A DNA stretch of 5,797 nucleotides, from assembly GCA_019234035.1 (NCBI GenBank), contig JAFALX010000377.1:1-5797 (forward strand), written 5' to 3'. How positions within the stretch are numbered: position 1 is the stretch's first letter; every line of letters begins with the position of its first letter. The position numbers and the translations under genes are program-made. Under the pieces are notes generated by a model. It saw nothing but the letters and a program-made list of their open reading frames with translations, made no database searches and was not told where the DNA came from. Origin of the DNA: Candidatus Dormiibacterota bacterium (lineage in GTDB: Bacteria > Chloroflexota > Dormibacteria > Aeolococcales > Aeolococcaceae). Below, piece after piece: positions 1-5,649 of the stretch.

Positions 1-315
1 GCCATCCCAGTCCTCGCGTATATCGGATGGCACCGTGAGGTCACACGGCGCGAGGTTGAAATGTTCCGGTCGGCAGCCGACGTGAGTCGCTCTTTGATCC
101 GCCCCGGGTTTCATAGAGACTCGCGCAACTGAGTAGCCACACCCGCATCCGAGGTTATTCCCGCGCTGGTCATCGCAGCCCTTGCTTCCGGCGTGACCTT
201 TGTACGTCGGAGCGCGAACATGACCGGTGGGGACGCTACCTAACCCTTCATAGGTGGACTCTGCACACCTCGCGCTGCATCGTCCGAAAGTCGTCGATAG
301 GCGAGGTTGCTGCTC
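1..315. other. Left-edge region without a confident gene
   Basis: I find no recognisable gene, RNA or mobile element here. Two short reading frames run to the window edge. On the plus strand, frame 1 is open from base 1 to a TGA at 130-132 (43 codons, starting AIPVLAYIGW). On the minus strand, an ATG at 112-110 opens a frame that reaches base 1 without a stop (begins MKPGADQRAT). They overlap almost completely, both have roughly 70 percent G/C at third positions (lower than thrC), and neither resembles a family I recognise. At most one is the end of a real gene. The stretch 133-315 has frequent stops and is the 3' flank of thrC. Its base composition is less GC-rich than the genes to its right. 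Confidence 0.5.
267..307 (-). repeat. Inverted repeat just downstream of thrC
   Basis: ACCTCGC at 267-273 is perfectly complementary to GCGAGGT at 301-307, with a 27-nt loop that itself holds a small ATCG/CGAT pairing. It starts 9 nt beyond the thrC stop codon, so it could protect the 3' end of the mRNA or act as a factor-dependent terminator. There is no T-run on the minus strand after it, so it is not an ordinary intrinsic terminator. A 7-bp repeat could also be chance in this GC-rich sequence. Confidence 0.25.
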
Positions 316-1608
316 CTAGCCGATCAAGTCGGCGTGCTCGGCGACGAAGGTGCGCAGCGACGGTGCGATCGGGTCGGCCAGTGCGGCGCGGCCGGCGACC
401 GCGTCCGCGGTCTTCAGTCCGTGTCCGGTGATGTACGCCACCACGGTTGCGTCCGGCTGCCAGCGTCCTGCGCGCGCCAGCTTCCGCAGCACCGCGACGG
501 TCACGCCGCCCGCCGCCTCGGCGAACAGCCCCTCGGTTGCGGCGAGCAGCTCGATGCCCTCGACGATCTCGTCCTCGGTGACGGATTCCACGACGCCGCC
601 AGTAGCGCGCGAGATGCGGAGAACGTCCGCGCCGTCCGAGGGGTTGCCGATCGCGATCGAGTGCGCGATCGTGCTCGGCCGCACGGGTGTCACCAAGTCG
701 GACCCGCCGGCAAACGCGGTGGCAACCGGGCCGCATCCCGCCGCCTGCGCGCCGGTCAGCCGCGGTCGAGGTGACGCATCGACCAGACCGAGGTCGATCA
801 GCTCGCGCACGGCCTTCTCGTGCTTCACGAACTGGCATCCCGACGCGACGGGAATCACGATCTCGTCGGGCAGGCGCCACCCCAATTGTTCCACCGTCTC
901 GAACGTGAGCGTCTTGCTGCCCTCGCTGTAGAACGGCCGCAGATTGATGTTGCAGAAGGCCCAGTCGACGGTGTCGATCAGCTCCGTGCACAGGCGGTTG
1001 ACGTCGTCGTAGCTGCCGTTGATGCGCACGAGCGTGGGGCGATACACCGACGTTGCGGTGATCTTCCCCGGCTCGATGCCGGCCGGGACGAGCACCACGG
1101 CACGCAACCCGGCGCTTGCCGCGTACGCCGCGACGGAGTTGGCCAGGTTGCCGGTGCTCGCGCACGCGACCGTGGCAAAGCCCTGCTCGCGCGCCCAGGT
1201 GAGCGCGACGCTCACGACGCGGTCTTTGAACGAGCCCGTGGGATTGAGCGTGTCGTTCTTGACATAGAGGTTGCGCAGGCCGAGCTCCTCGCCGAGGTTG
1301 CGCGCGTGGATCAGCGGGGTCCAGCCCTCACCAAGCGAGATCGGCTCGACGTCGTCGGACTCGATCGGCAGCAACGCGCGGTAGCGCCAGATCGACGCGG
1401 GCCCTGCCGCGATGCTCTCGCGCGAGACGCGCCGCGCCACCTCCGCATAGTCGTACTGCACCTCGAGCGGCCCGAAGCACTCCTCGCACATGTTCGTCGC
1501 CTGCAGCGGGGCGGCGTGGCCGCAGGCGCGGCACACCAGACCGATGACGCGCGGCGTCGCCGCGGTCTCCGCATCCGAGCGATCGAGCAGCCTGATGGAT
1601 GACAACAA
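316..1608 (-). CDS. thrC: Threonine synthase (zinc-ribbon type)
   Basis: This PLP enzyme makes L-threonine and phosphate from O-phospho-L-homoserine, the last step of threonine synthesis in the cytoplasm. The protein has 430 residues. An N-terminal zinc ribbon uses C26, C29, C41 and C44 (CRACG, CEECFGPLEV). Further on are GEGWTPL at about 93-99, the PLP-lysine motif NPTGSFKDR (K128), STGNLANS (151-158), GNPSDG (321-326), EGLFAEAAGGVT (359-370) and YITGHGLK (392-399). All are typical of the fold-type II ThrC group found in actinobacteria and relatives. The segment near 253-260 reads PVASGCQF, where I expect PIASGSL-like residues, a small deviation near the cofactor. No ATG or GTG precedes the zinc ribbon, so the start is TTG. 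Two tandem TTG codons lie at 1608 and 1605. The GGGAGG ribosome site at 1614-1619 is 5 nt from the first and 8 nt from the second, so 1605 is slightly favoured. Expression is probably controlled by the attenuator immediately upstream. The stop is TAG at 316-318. Confidence 0.96.
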   Translation of the reverse strand: MLSSIRLLDRSDAETAATPRVIGLVCRACGHAAPLQATNMCEECFGPLEVQYDYAEVARRVSRESIAAGPASIWRYRALLPIESDDVEPISLGEGWTPLIHARNLGEELGLRNLYVKNDTLNPTGSFKDRVVSVALTWAREQGFATVACASTGNLANSVAAYAASAGLRAVVLVPAGIEPGKITATSVYRPTLVRINGSYDDVNRLCTELIDTVDWAFCNINLRPFYSEGSKTLTFETVEQLGWRLPDEIVIPVASGCQFVKHEKAVRELIDLGLVDASPRPRLTGAQAAGCGPVATAFAGGSDLVTPVRPSTIAHSIAIGNPSDGADVLRISRATGGVVESVTEDEIVEGIELLAATEGLFAEAAGGVTVAVLRKLARAGRWQPDATVVAYITGHGLKTADAVAGRAALADPIAPSLRTFVAEHADLIG

Positions 1609-1637
1609 AAAAACCTCCCAGGTCCGAGACCGGGAGG
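1607..1637 (-). terminator. Intrinsic terminator in the thrC leader (attenuator)
   Basis: On the minus strand, CCTCCC (1637-1632) pairs with GGGAGG (1619-1614). Inside that, GGTC (1631-1628) pairs with GACC (1624-1621) around a TCG loop, leaving one unpaired T at 1620. The 10-bp, very GC-rich stem is followed directly by seven Ts (1613-1607). This is a textbook intrinsic terminator, but it lies upstream of thrC and touches its start codon. No minus-strand gene precedes it except the short leader peptide ORF, so it fits a conditional attenuator and not the end of another gene. On the plus strand no T-run follows the hairpin. Confidence 0.85.
1614..1619 (-). promoter_or_regulatory. thrC Shine-Dalgarno inside the terminator arm
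   Basis: Read on the minus strand this is GGGAGG, a near-perfect Shine-Dalgarno sequence, 8 nt from the TTG at 1605 and 5 nt from the TTG at 1608. The same six bases form the 3' arm of the intrinsic terminator stem. Folding of the terminator would therefore also hide the ribosome site on any read-through transcript. Pairing of the 5' arm with the upstream antiterminator sequence would expose it. This site is the main argument for a TTG start. Confidence 0.7.
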
Positions 1638-1680
1638 CTTCACGACGCAGGCGCCAGGGCCCTTACGCCGGGAAACCTCC
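1633..1680 (-). promoter_or_regulatory. Antiterminator pairing of the thrC attenuator
   Basis: On the minus strand GGAGGTTTC (1680-1672), at the end of the leader peptide ORF, can pair with GAAGCCTCC (1641-1633) over 9 bp with one U-G wobble. The second element is the 5' arm of the terminator, so the two structures exclude each other. The sequence GGAGGTTT occurs twice, once here and once as the terminator 3' arm plus T-run, exactly the duplicated competitor strand expected of an attenuator. The leader ORF stop at 1663-1665 lies in the 30-nt loop. A ribosome finishing the peptide would cover 1672-1680 and favour termination. A ribosome stalled earlier would leave it free. Confidence 0.7.
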
Positions 1681-1734
1681 GCGACGCATCATCATGATCG
1701 AGCCGATAACGCGCGTGACGAACACGATCGGCAT
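1663..1734 (-). CDS. Putative thrC leader peptide (Ile/Val/Met-rich)
   Basis: This 23-codon frame starts at ATG 1734-1732, begins MPIVFVTRVIGSI, continues with three consecutive ATG codons (1695-1687), then RRGGFPA, and ends in TAA. It holds three Ile, three Val, one Thr and four Met codons, and its end overlaps the antiterminator strand. A purine-rich GGAAGG lies 11 nt before the ATG, a rather long spacing. An alternative start is the GTG at 1725, which lies 8 nt past a possible extended -10 element and would make the peptide 20 residues and leaderless. The frame is also open further upstream (to about 1938), but that part runs antisense to the lipoprotein gene. The inferred role is to sense charged tRNA: ribosome stalling at the Ile, Thr, Val or Met codons would allow thrC transcription. 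Threonine is the precursor of isoleucine and shares homoserine with methionine, which fits. Coding is not proven. Confidence 0.6.
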   Translation of the reverse strand: MPIVFVTRVIGSIMMMRRGGFPA

Positions 1735-1741
1735 GCTAGCA
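1733..1741 (-). promoter_or_regulatory. Possible extended -10 element for the thrC leader
   Basis: On the minus strand this reads TGCTAGCAT, matching TGn followed by a TAnnnT hexamer (TAGCAT at 1738-1733). A transcript would start near 1726, directly before the GTG at 1725, giving a leaderless leader peptide. No good -35 box is visible 16-19 nt upstream. The bases 1734-1741 form the palindrome TGCTAGCA, so the match could be used in either direction or be chance. If this promoter is real, the ATG at 1734 cannot be the peptide start. A very similar 9-mer precedes the DUF503 gene. Confidence 0.3.
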
Positions 1742-1795
1742 CGGGCCTTCCACACGCCGCCGCTGATGGCCGATGCGCCAGACTGCCGCCGAGCG

Positions 1796-2644
1796 ATGAG
1801 CGCGCACCCTCCACAGTCCATCCGGACCCGCGACCCCAGCGGGCGCGCCGTCATCGCGGCCATCATGGCCGTCACCTCCGCGCTGCTGCTCGCCGCGTGC
1901 GGGGGCGCCGCAACTTCGACATCGAGCCCGGCGAGCACGGTGCGGCCGCCGTCCGACCTCGGCCGTCAGGGCACGATCAACGTGGGGCTGGACATGAGCG
2001 ACGCGGCGATGATTCGGCTCGACCCCAACACGCTCCAACCCTTCGGCATCGCCGACGACCTCGAGCGCCGCCTCGGCCAGCAGTCGGGGCTCACCACCCA
2101 CACCATCAACTACGCCTCGACATCGCTCATCCTCGCCGGGCTGGCACGCCAGGAGTGGGACGTCGCCTTCCTGCCGGTCGCCGAGGCGAAGGCCGGCGGC
2201 GGGCAGGTGACCTCACCCATCGTCGAGGTCGAGCAGACCTACCTCGTGCTCGGCAGCTCGGCGATCCACAGCGCAGCCGACGTCGACGCCCCGGGTCACC
2301 ACGTCGCTGTCGAGACCAACTCACCCGCAGACCTCAGCCTCACCGGGACGCTGAAGGGTGCGACCCTGGTCAAGGCCGGCACCGACACCGACACGCTCAA
2401 TCTGCTCAAGACCGGTGGCGCCGATGCCATGGCGGGAAGCCGCGCAGCCCTGACGATCCTCGCCGGCGGGCTTCCCGGCTCGCGGGTGCTGACAGGCAGC
2501 TTCGCGACTGTCCCCTACGCCATCGCCACGCCGCCGTCGCGGCCCGACGCGCTGACGTACCTCAACAATTTCGCCGCCGGCGCCGTGGACACGGTGAAGG
2601 CGTCGATCTCGCGCGACGCCCTGCAGGGCGCGACCGCCGGCTGA
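1796..2644 (+). CDS. Solute-binding lipoprotein, family 3-like
   Basis: The 282-residue protein has a Sec/SPII signal peptide: a basic N-region with R10, R12 and R17, a hydrophobic core at about 18-32 (AVIAAIMAVTSALLL) and the lipobox LAAC with Cys35. A Ser/Thr/Ala/Pro-rich linker follows (36-54). The mature part (about 58-275) looks like a family-3 periplasmic binding protein: NVGLDMSD near the N-terminus, PFGIADDLERRLG (82-94, matching the usual Pro-Phe/Gly/Asp-Leu pattern), a central Trp-Asp-Val-Ala-Phe strand, then SPIVEVEQTYLVLG. Such proteins bind amino acids or other small polar solutes outside the membrane for an ABC importer, but no permease or ATPase gene is present, so the ligand is unknown. 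The start at 1796 gives the best signal peptide. ATGs at 1766 and 1733 would lengthen it, and none has a clear ribosome site. It is divergent from thrC and ends 4 nt from the converging helicase gene. Confidence 0.85.
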   Translation: MSAHPPQSIRTRDPSGRAVIAAIMAVTSALLLAACGGAATSTSSPASTVRPPSDLGRQGTINVGLDMSDAAMIRLDPNTLQPFGIADDLERRLGQQSGLTTHTINYASTSLILAGLARQEWDVAFLPVAEAKAGGGQVTSPIVEVEQTYLVLGSSAIHSAADVDAPGHHVAVETNSPADLSLTGTLKGATLVKAGTDTDTLNLLKTGGADAMAGSRAALTILAGGLPGSRVLTGSFATVPYAIATPPSRPDALTYLNNFAAGAVDTVKASISRDALQGATAG

Positions 2645-2648
2645 GCTC

Positions 2649-5078
2649 TCAGACGCGCCGGATCAGGTCGCGCTCGATGCGCTCGCGCGTCGCGGCGACG
2701 GCCGGCTGCAGCGGATGCGCGTGCAGCGCCTGTTCCATCTGGCGCAGCAGCGAGTAGACGGATTTGACCGCCTTGACGACGTCCCCCAAATCCGCCCCGG
2801 GCGGCGCCTCCAGCGAGGCGAGGTCGTCGCCGAGGGCCCAGCGATACAGCGGGGTGATGTAGTCGAGCGAGAGCGGCCCGAGCGTCTGCACGCCATGGCC
2901 CGCCTCCAGGTCGGCGAGGTGGTGCCAGTCGGTCCGAAGCCGCCGGTGGCAGCGCTCGACGCGGTTCGTGGGGAAGTGGCGGCGCGAGGCGGGCGGGTGG
3001 TCCCGGCCGCGGTCCTCTGCCACCAGCATCACCAGGGTCGCCGCCAGCTCCTCGGGTTCGAGGCCGTCGAGGGTGCCGCCGCAGACGGCCTGGGCGACGA
3101 GCAGCGAGCTTTCGCCGAAGAGCGACTCGGCGAGCGTGCCCATCGCCGTGGCCCGGTCCCCCTCCAGAAAGCCGGCGTCGCGGAGCACATCGCGCAGCGC
3201 GCGGAATTCGCGAACGTACCGCCGGCTCTCGTCCTCGAGCTCGGCCTCCCCACCGCGGAGCGTGGCCTCGACCTCCTCCCGCTCGTGGCGGTGCGCGCGA
3301 TGCTCAGCGAGGAACGGGCAGTGCAGGCACGGCGAGCGGTTCAGCCGCTGCTGCAGCTGGTTGGCGCGTCGCTTCAGCGCCTCGTATCGCTGGCCGGGAT
3401 CGGCCTGGCGCCCGCCGCGTCGTCCCCGCCCGCTGCGCCAGTGCTCGCGTCGCTGCCGGCGCAGATCGCTCTGCACCTGGCTCAGCTCGTGGCCGGCGTG
3501 GAGGTACTGCGTGAGCGTGCGCTCGGTGCACGGCACGCGCGGGTGGCGGAAGACTCTCTTCTTGAGGTCGGCCAGCTGGTCCTGCAGGTTGTCTCGCCGG
3601 ACCGTCCAGTGCTCGAGCTGGCGCAGCGTCTGGTACTGACCCAGCGATTTCTGCAGCAGCGCCTCGGCCTCGGCTGCGCTGCGCGTGCGCAGCAGGCTGA
3701 GCACCATCGCGTACGTCGGTGCGAACTTCGACTCGACCTTGAACTCGCCGGACAGCGCGGCGTCGTAGATGTCGCGGACGTCGACATCGGACTCCTTGAG
3801 GAGGACGCCGTGTCCCAGCGTGTCGATGCCGCGCCGGCCGGCCCGTCCCATCAGCTGCGTGAGCTCACCGCTGGTGAGCGGCGCGAAGCTCGTGCCGTCG
3901 AACTTGCTGAAGGTCGAGATGACGCAGGAGCGCGCCGGCATGTTGAGGCCGAGCGACAGCGTCTCGGTGGCGAAGACGACCTTGATCAGACCAGCCTGGA
4001 ACAGCCGCTCCACGGTCTCCTTCGCGTACGGCAGCATGCCGGCGTGGTGCATGGCAAGGCCGCGGCGCAGCAGGTGTGCCATGAGCGCGTCACCGACGAC
4101 GCGCCGTTCATCGTCGTCGCTCAGGGCATCGAGCCGCTCGGTGAGTGCGGCGTCGATCGCGCGCTTCTCCGCGGCGTCGGTGAGGTCGAGGCTGTGCAGA
4201 TCACAGCGCGCCAGCGCCTCGCGACATCCGCGCCGCGAGAAGATGAAGTAGATGGCCGGCAGCATCCGCCGCCGGGTCAGCTCGTCGATGACGTGGAGGA
4301 GGTCGTTGTCGGGTGCGCGGCGCGCATACCGCCAGCGCGGATCGTCGAGCGTCTGCGCCTGTGCCAGCTCCAGCGTGCGGCGATCCGCGTTGCCCCGAGG
4401 GTCGAAGAGGGGGTGCAACACATTGTCGAGGGCGAGCCACATCTCCAGCGCCACCGGCCGCTCGGTGCGCATCACCGTCTCGATCGTGCCGCGCAGCCCG
4501 GTCATCCAGGCGGCGATCTCGTCGACGTTGCTGATGGTGGCGCTCAGCCCCGTGATGCGAATGTGGCGCGGCGCCTCGATGATCACCTCTTCCCAAACCG
4601 TGCCGCGCGGGTAGTCGTCGATGTAGTGGATCTCGTCCAGCACGACGTCACCGACGCGGTCCAATCGGGCGGGTTCGTCGTAGATGACGTTGCGCAGGAT
4701 CTCGGTGGTCATCACCACCACCGGAGCGCTCTCGTTGATCGTGTGCTCGCCGGTGACCAGGCCCACCTGGCCGGCGCCGTAGCGCTCGCTGAGGTCGCGG
4801 AACTTCTGGTTGCTCAGCGCCTTCAGCGGCGTCGTGTAGACGACATCCGCGGGTCTGCCGTGCGGGATGCGCAACGAGTCCGTGGCGCACAGCCTCCGCC
4901 AGATCGCGTACTCCGCGACGACCGTCTTGCCGCTCGACGTCGGGGCGCTGACCAGCACGCCGTGTGACCGCTCCAGCTTGGCGATCGCCTCGCGCTGAAA
5001 CTCGTCGAGCTTGAACGGGAGGGTCGCCTCATACGTGTCGATGAGCTCATCGATCGCTGTACGCGAAGGGGAATTCAT
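2649..5078 (-). CDS. Ski2/Mtr4/HelY-like DExH-box helicase
   Basis: An 809-residue superfamily 2 helicase, presumably an ATP-driven RNA (or RNA/DNA) unwinding enzyme in the cytoplasm. Motifs in order: Q-like region around F27/Q28, Walker A APTSSGKT (45-52), TTPLKALSNQK (82-92), Walker B DEIH (148-151), SAT (179-181), motif IV IYFIFSRRGC (276-285), motif V ATETLSLGLNMPA (370-382) and motif VI QLMGRAGRRGID (408-419). The middle holds a basic, glutamine- and leucine-rich helical segment (about 480-610) with an Arg/Gly patch (549-557) and a CLHC-H-H cluster (584-600) like the Cys-containing segment of HelY-type proteins. Residues from about 640 resemble the DSHCT C-terminal domain. It is shorter than mycobacterial HelY (about 900 residues). 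All catalytic motifs are intact. The ATG at 5078 is the only sensible start, but it has no well-spaced ribosome site and sits in a hairpin loop. It probably shares an operon with the DUF503 gene 60 nt upstream. HelY is the nearest named relative, but orthology is not certain. Confidence 0.93.
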   Translation of the reverse strand: MNSPSRTAIDELIDTYEATLPFKLDEFQREAIAKLERSHGVLVSAPTSSGKTVVAEYAIWRRLCATDSLRIPHGRPADVVYTTPLKALSNQKFRDLSERYGAGQVGLVTGEHTINESAPVVVMTTEILRNVIYDEPARLDRVGDVVLDEIHYIDDYPRGTVWEEVIIEAPRHIRITGLSATISNVDEIAAWMTGLRGTIETVMRTERPVALEMWLALDNVLHPLFDPRGNADRRTLELAQAQTLDDPRWRYARRAPDNDLLHVIDELTRRRMLPAIYFIFSRRGCREALARCDLHSLDLTDAAEKRAIDAALTERLDALSDDDERRVVGDALMAHLLRRGLAMHHAGMLPYAKETVERLFQAGLIKVVFATETLSLGLNMPARSCVISTFSKFDGTSFAPLTSGELTQLMGRAGRRGIDTLGHGVLLKESDVDVRDIYDAALSGEFKVESKFAPTYAMVLSLLRTRSAAEAEALLQKSLGQYQTLRQLEHWTVRRDNLQDQLADLKKRVFRHPRVPCTERTLTQYLHAGHELSQVQSDLRRQRREHWRSGRGRRGGRQADPGQRYEALKRRANQLQQRLNRSPCLHCPFLAEHRAHRHEREEVEATLRGGEAELEDESRRYVREFRALRDVLRDAGFLEGDRATAMGTLAESLFGESSLLVAQAVCGGTLDGLEPEELAATLVMLVAEDRGRDHPPASRRHFPTNRVERCHRRLRTDWHHLADLEAGHGVQTLGPLSLDYITPLYRWALGDDLASLEAPPGADLGDVVKAVKSVYSLLRQMEQALHAHPLQPAVAATRERIERDLIRRV

Positions 5079-5084
5079 TTCCCC
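5068..5084 (-). promoter_or_regulatory. Hairpin with the helicase start codon in its loop
   Basis: On the minus strand GGGGAA (5084-5079) and TTCCCC (5073-5068) form a perfect 6-bp stem around the loop ATGAA, whose first three bases are the helicase start codon. The only Shine-Dalgarno-like bases (GGGG) are in the stem, just 2 nt from the ATG, too close for normal use. The structure could lower initiation, or translation may depend on ribosomes arriving from the DUF503 gene. The function is inferred; the symmetry is direct. Confidence 0.45.
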
Positions 5085-5111
5085 GCAGCGGACACCATTG
5101 GAAGGGGGTTC

Positions 5112-5137
5112 CGCAGGGGGAACCCTTTCCCCCTGCG
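5112..5137 (-). repeat. Intercistronic 11-bp hairpin
   Basis: CGCAGGGGGAA (5112-5122) and TTCCCCCTGCG (5127-5137) pair perfectly over 11 bp with a 4-nt loop. It begins 1 nt after the DUF503 stop codon. No T-run follows on either strand, so it is not an intrinsic terminator. A 7-bp alternative (GGGTTCC 5106-5112 with GGAACCC 5119-5125) competes with it. It could be an mRNA processing or stabilising element that sets relative expression of the two genes. Confidence 0.6.
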
Positions 5138-5138
5138 C

Positions 5139-5426
5139 CTAGACATGCACGAGCTCGAAGCGCGACCCGGTGACCAGCGCGTCGGCGTTGCCGTCAACGA
5201 ACCGCAGGATCTTCTGGCACATCTCGTCGGCATGGCGGGCGTCCGAGCTGACACAGACGACGCCGATCACCGCGGACTGCCAGAGGTCCTGGTCGCCGAC
5301 CTCGGCGACCGACGCGTTGAACGTCTGCCGCAGCTTCGCGGTCAGCGAGCGGACGACGTGGCGCTTCTCTTTGAGCGAGCCGCTGTCGGGGACCTGCAGT
5401 GTGATCGTGAGCGTGCCCAGCACCAT
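5139..5426 (-). CDS. DUF503 / YlxP-like small protein
   Basis: The 95-residue protein opens with the family signature: a first beta strand (GTLTITLQVPDSGSLKEKRHVVRSL), then KLRQTFNASVAEVGDQDLWQSAVIGVVCVSSDARHADEM, and ends in the strand RFELVHV. The SLKEKR motif (17-22) and the Asn-Ala-Ser-Val-Ala-Glu-Val segment (38-44) are characteristic of DUF503/YlxP, and the length is normal for the family. These small ferredoxin-like fold proteins are often encoded next to infB and rbfA and are thought to relate to ribosome or RNA function. Their molecular role is not settled. Here the gene instead precedes a Ski2-like RNA helicase, again an RNA context. The ATG at 5426 has no ribosome site but follows a possible -10 element by 8 nt, so the mRNA may be leaderless. 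Confidence 0.92.
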   Translation of the reverse strand: MVLGTLTITLQVPDSGSLKEKRHVVRSLTAKLRQTFNASVAEVGDQDLWQSAVIGVVCVSSDARHADEMCQKILRFVDGNADALVTGSRFELVHV

Positions 5427-5434
5427 CGCAAACC

Positions 5435-5443
5435 ACGCTAGCA
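5435..5443 (-). promoter_or_regulatory. Possible extended -10 for the DUF503-helicase operon
   Basis: The minus strand reads TGCTAGCGT, a TGn plus TAnnnT arrangement (TAGCGT at 5440-5435). The predicted transcript start is near 5428, two bases before the ATG, which would explain the lack of a ribosome site. No clear -35 box is seen. It shares the core TGCTAGC with the element before the thrC leader. The 47-bp divergent gap 5427-5473 must also hold the promoter of the acyl-CoA synthetase gene, which I cannot place. Confidence 0.35.
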
Positions 5444-5487
5444 GGCTCCGGGTTGTGGCATCCTCATCGAGACATGGCTATCCAGGC

Positions 5488-5520
5488 GGCGCCGGAAGTG
5501 GCGCCGGATCTGGCGCCGGA
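5488..5520 (+). repeat. Three 12-bp tandem repeats in the synthetase N-terminus
   Basis: GGCGCCGGA occurs at 5488-5496, 5500-5508 and 5512-5520, a period of 12 bp, encoding APEV, APDL and APDA. The in-frame repeat lies in a presumably disordered N-terminal tail ahead of the conserved domain, so copy number may vary without harm. Confidence 0.85.
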
Positions 5521-5649
5521 CGCCCCCGACCTGCGCCGCACCACACTCGTCGATCACTTCCGGAGACAGATTCGAGAGCGGGGGACCGCCCCAGCGCTGT
5601 GCTTCCACGCCGGTGACCAGTACACCGCCATCTCCTGGGCCGACTTCGG

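Noticed and set aside
248..1165. Long minus-strand frame over the thrC 3' half, and plus-strand frames over thrC
   Set aside because: They are Arg-rich shadows in other frames of thrC, which has clear catalytic motifs throughout.
1607..1637. The hairpin as an end-of-gene terminator for another minus-strand gene
   Set aside because: No minus-strand gene other than the short leader ORF ends upstream of it, and it touches the thrC start.
1607..1741. T-box or small-molecule riboswitch in the thrC leader
   Set aside because: I see no T-box consensus (AGGGTGGNACCGCG-like) and no known aptamer core; the short ORF overlapping the antiterminator explains the layout better.
1490..1795. Upstream extension of the lipoprotein frame to 1490
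   Set aside because: It would overlap thrC and its leader and put more than 100 residues before a perfect lipoprotein signal peptide, so a start near 1796 is far more likely.
2715..4967. A 750-codon open frame on the plus strand opposite the helicase
   Set aside because: It is an antisense shadow of a GC-rich gene: its composition is unnatural (Arg/Val/Leu/Gln-rich with no domains), whereas the minus strand has every helicase motif.
5112..5137. Intrinsic terminator after DUF503
   Set aside because: The stem is strong, but no T-run follows on either strand.
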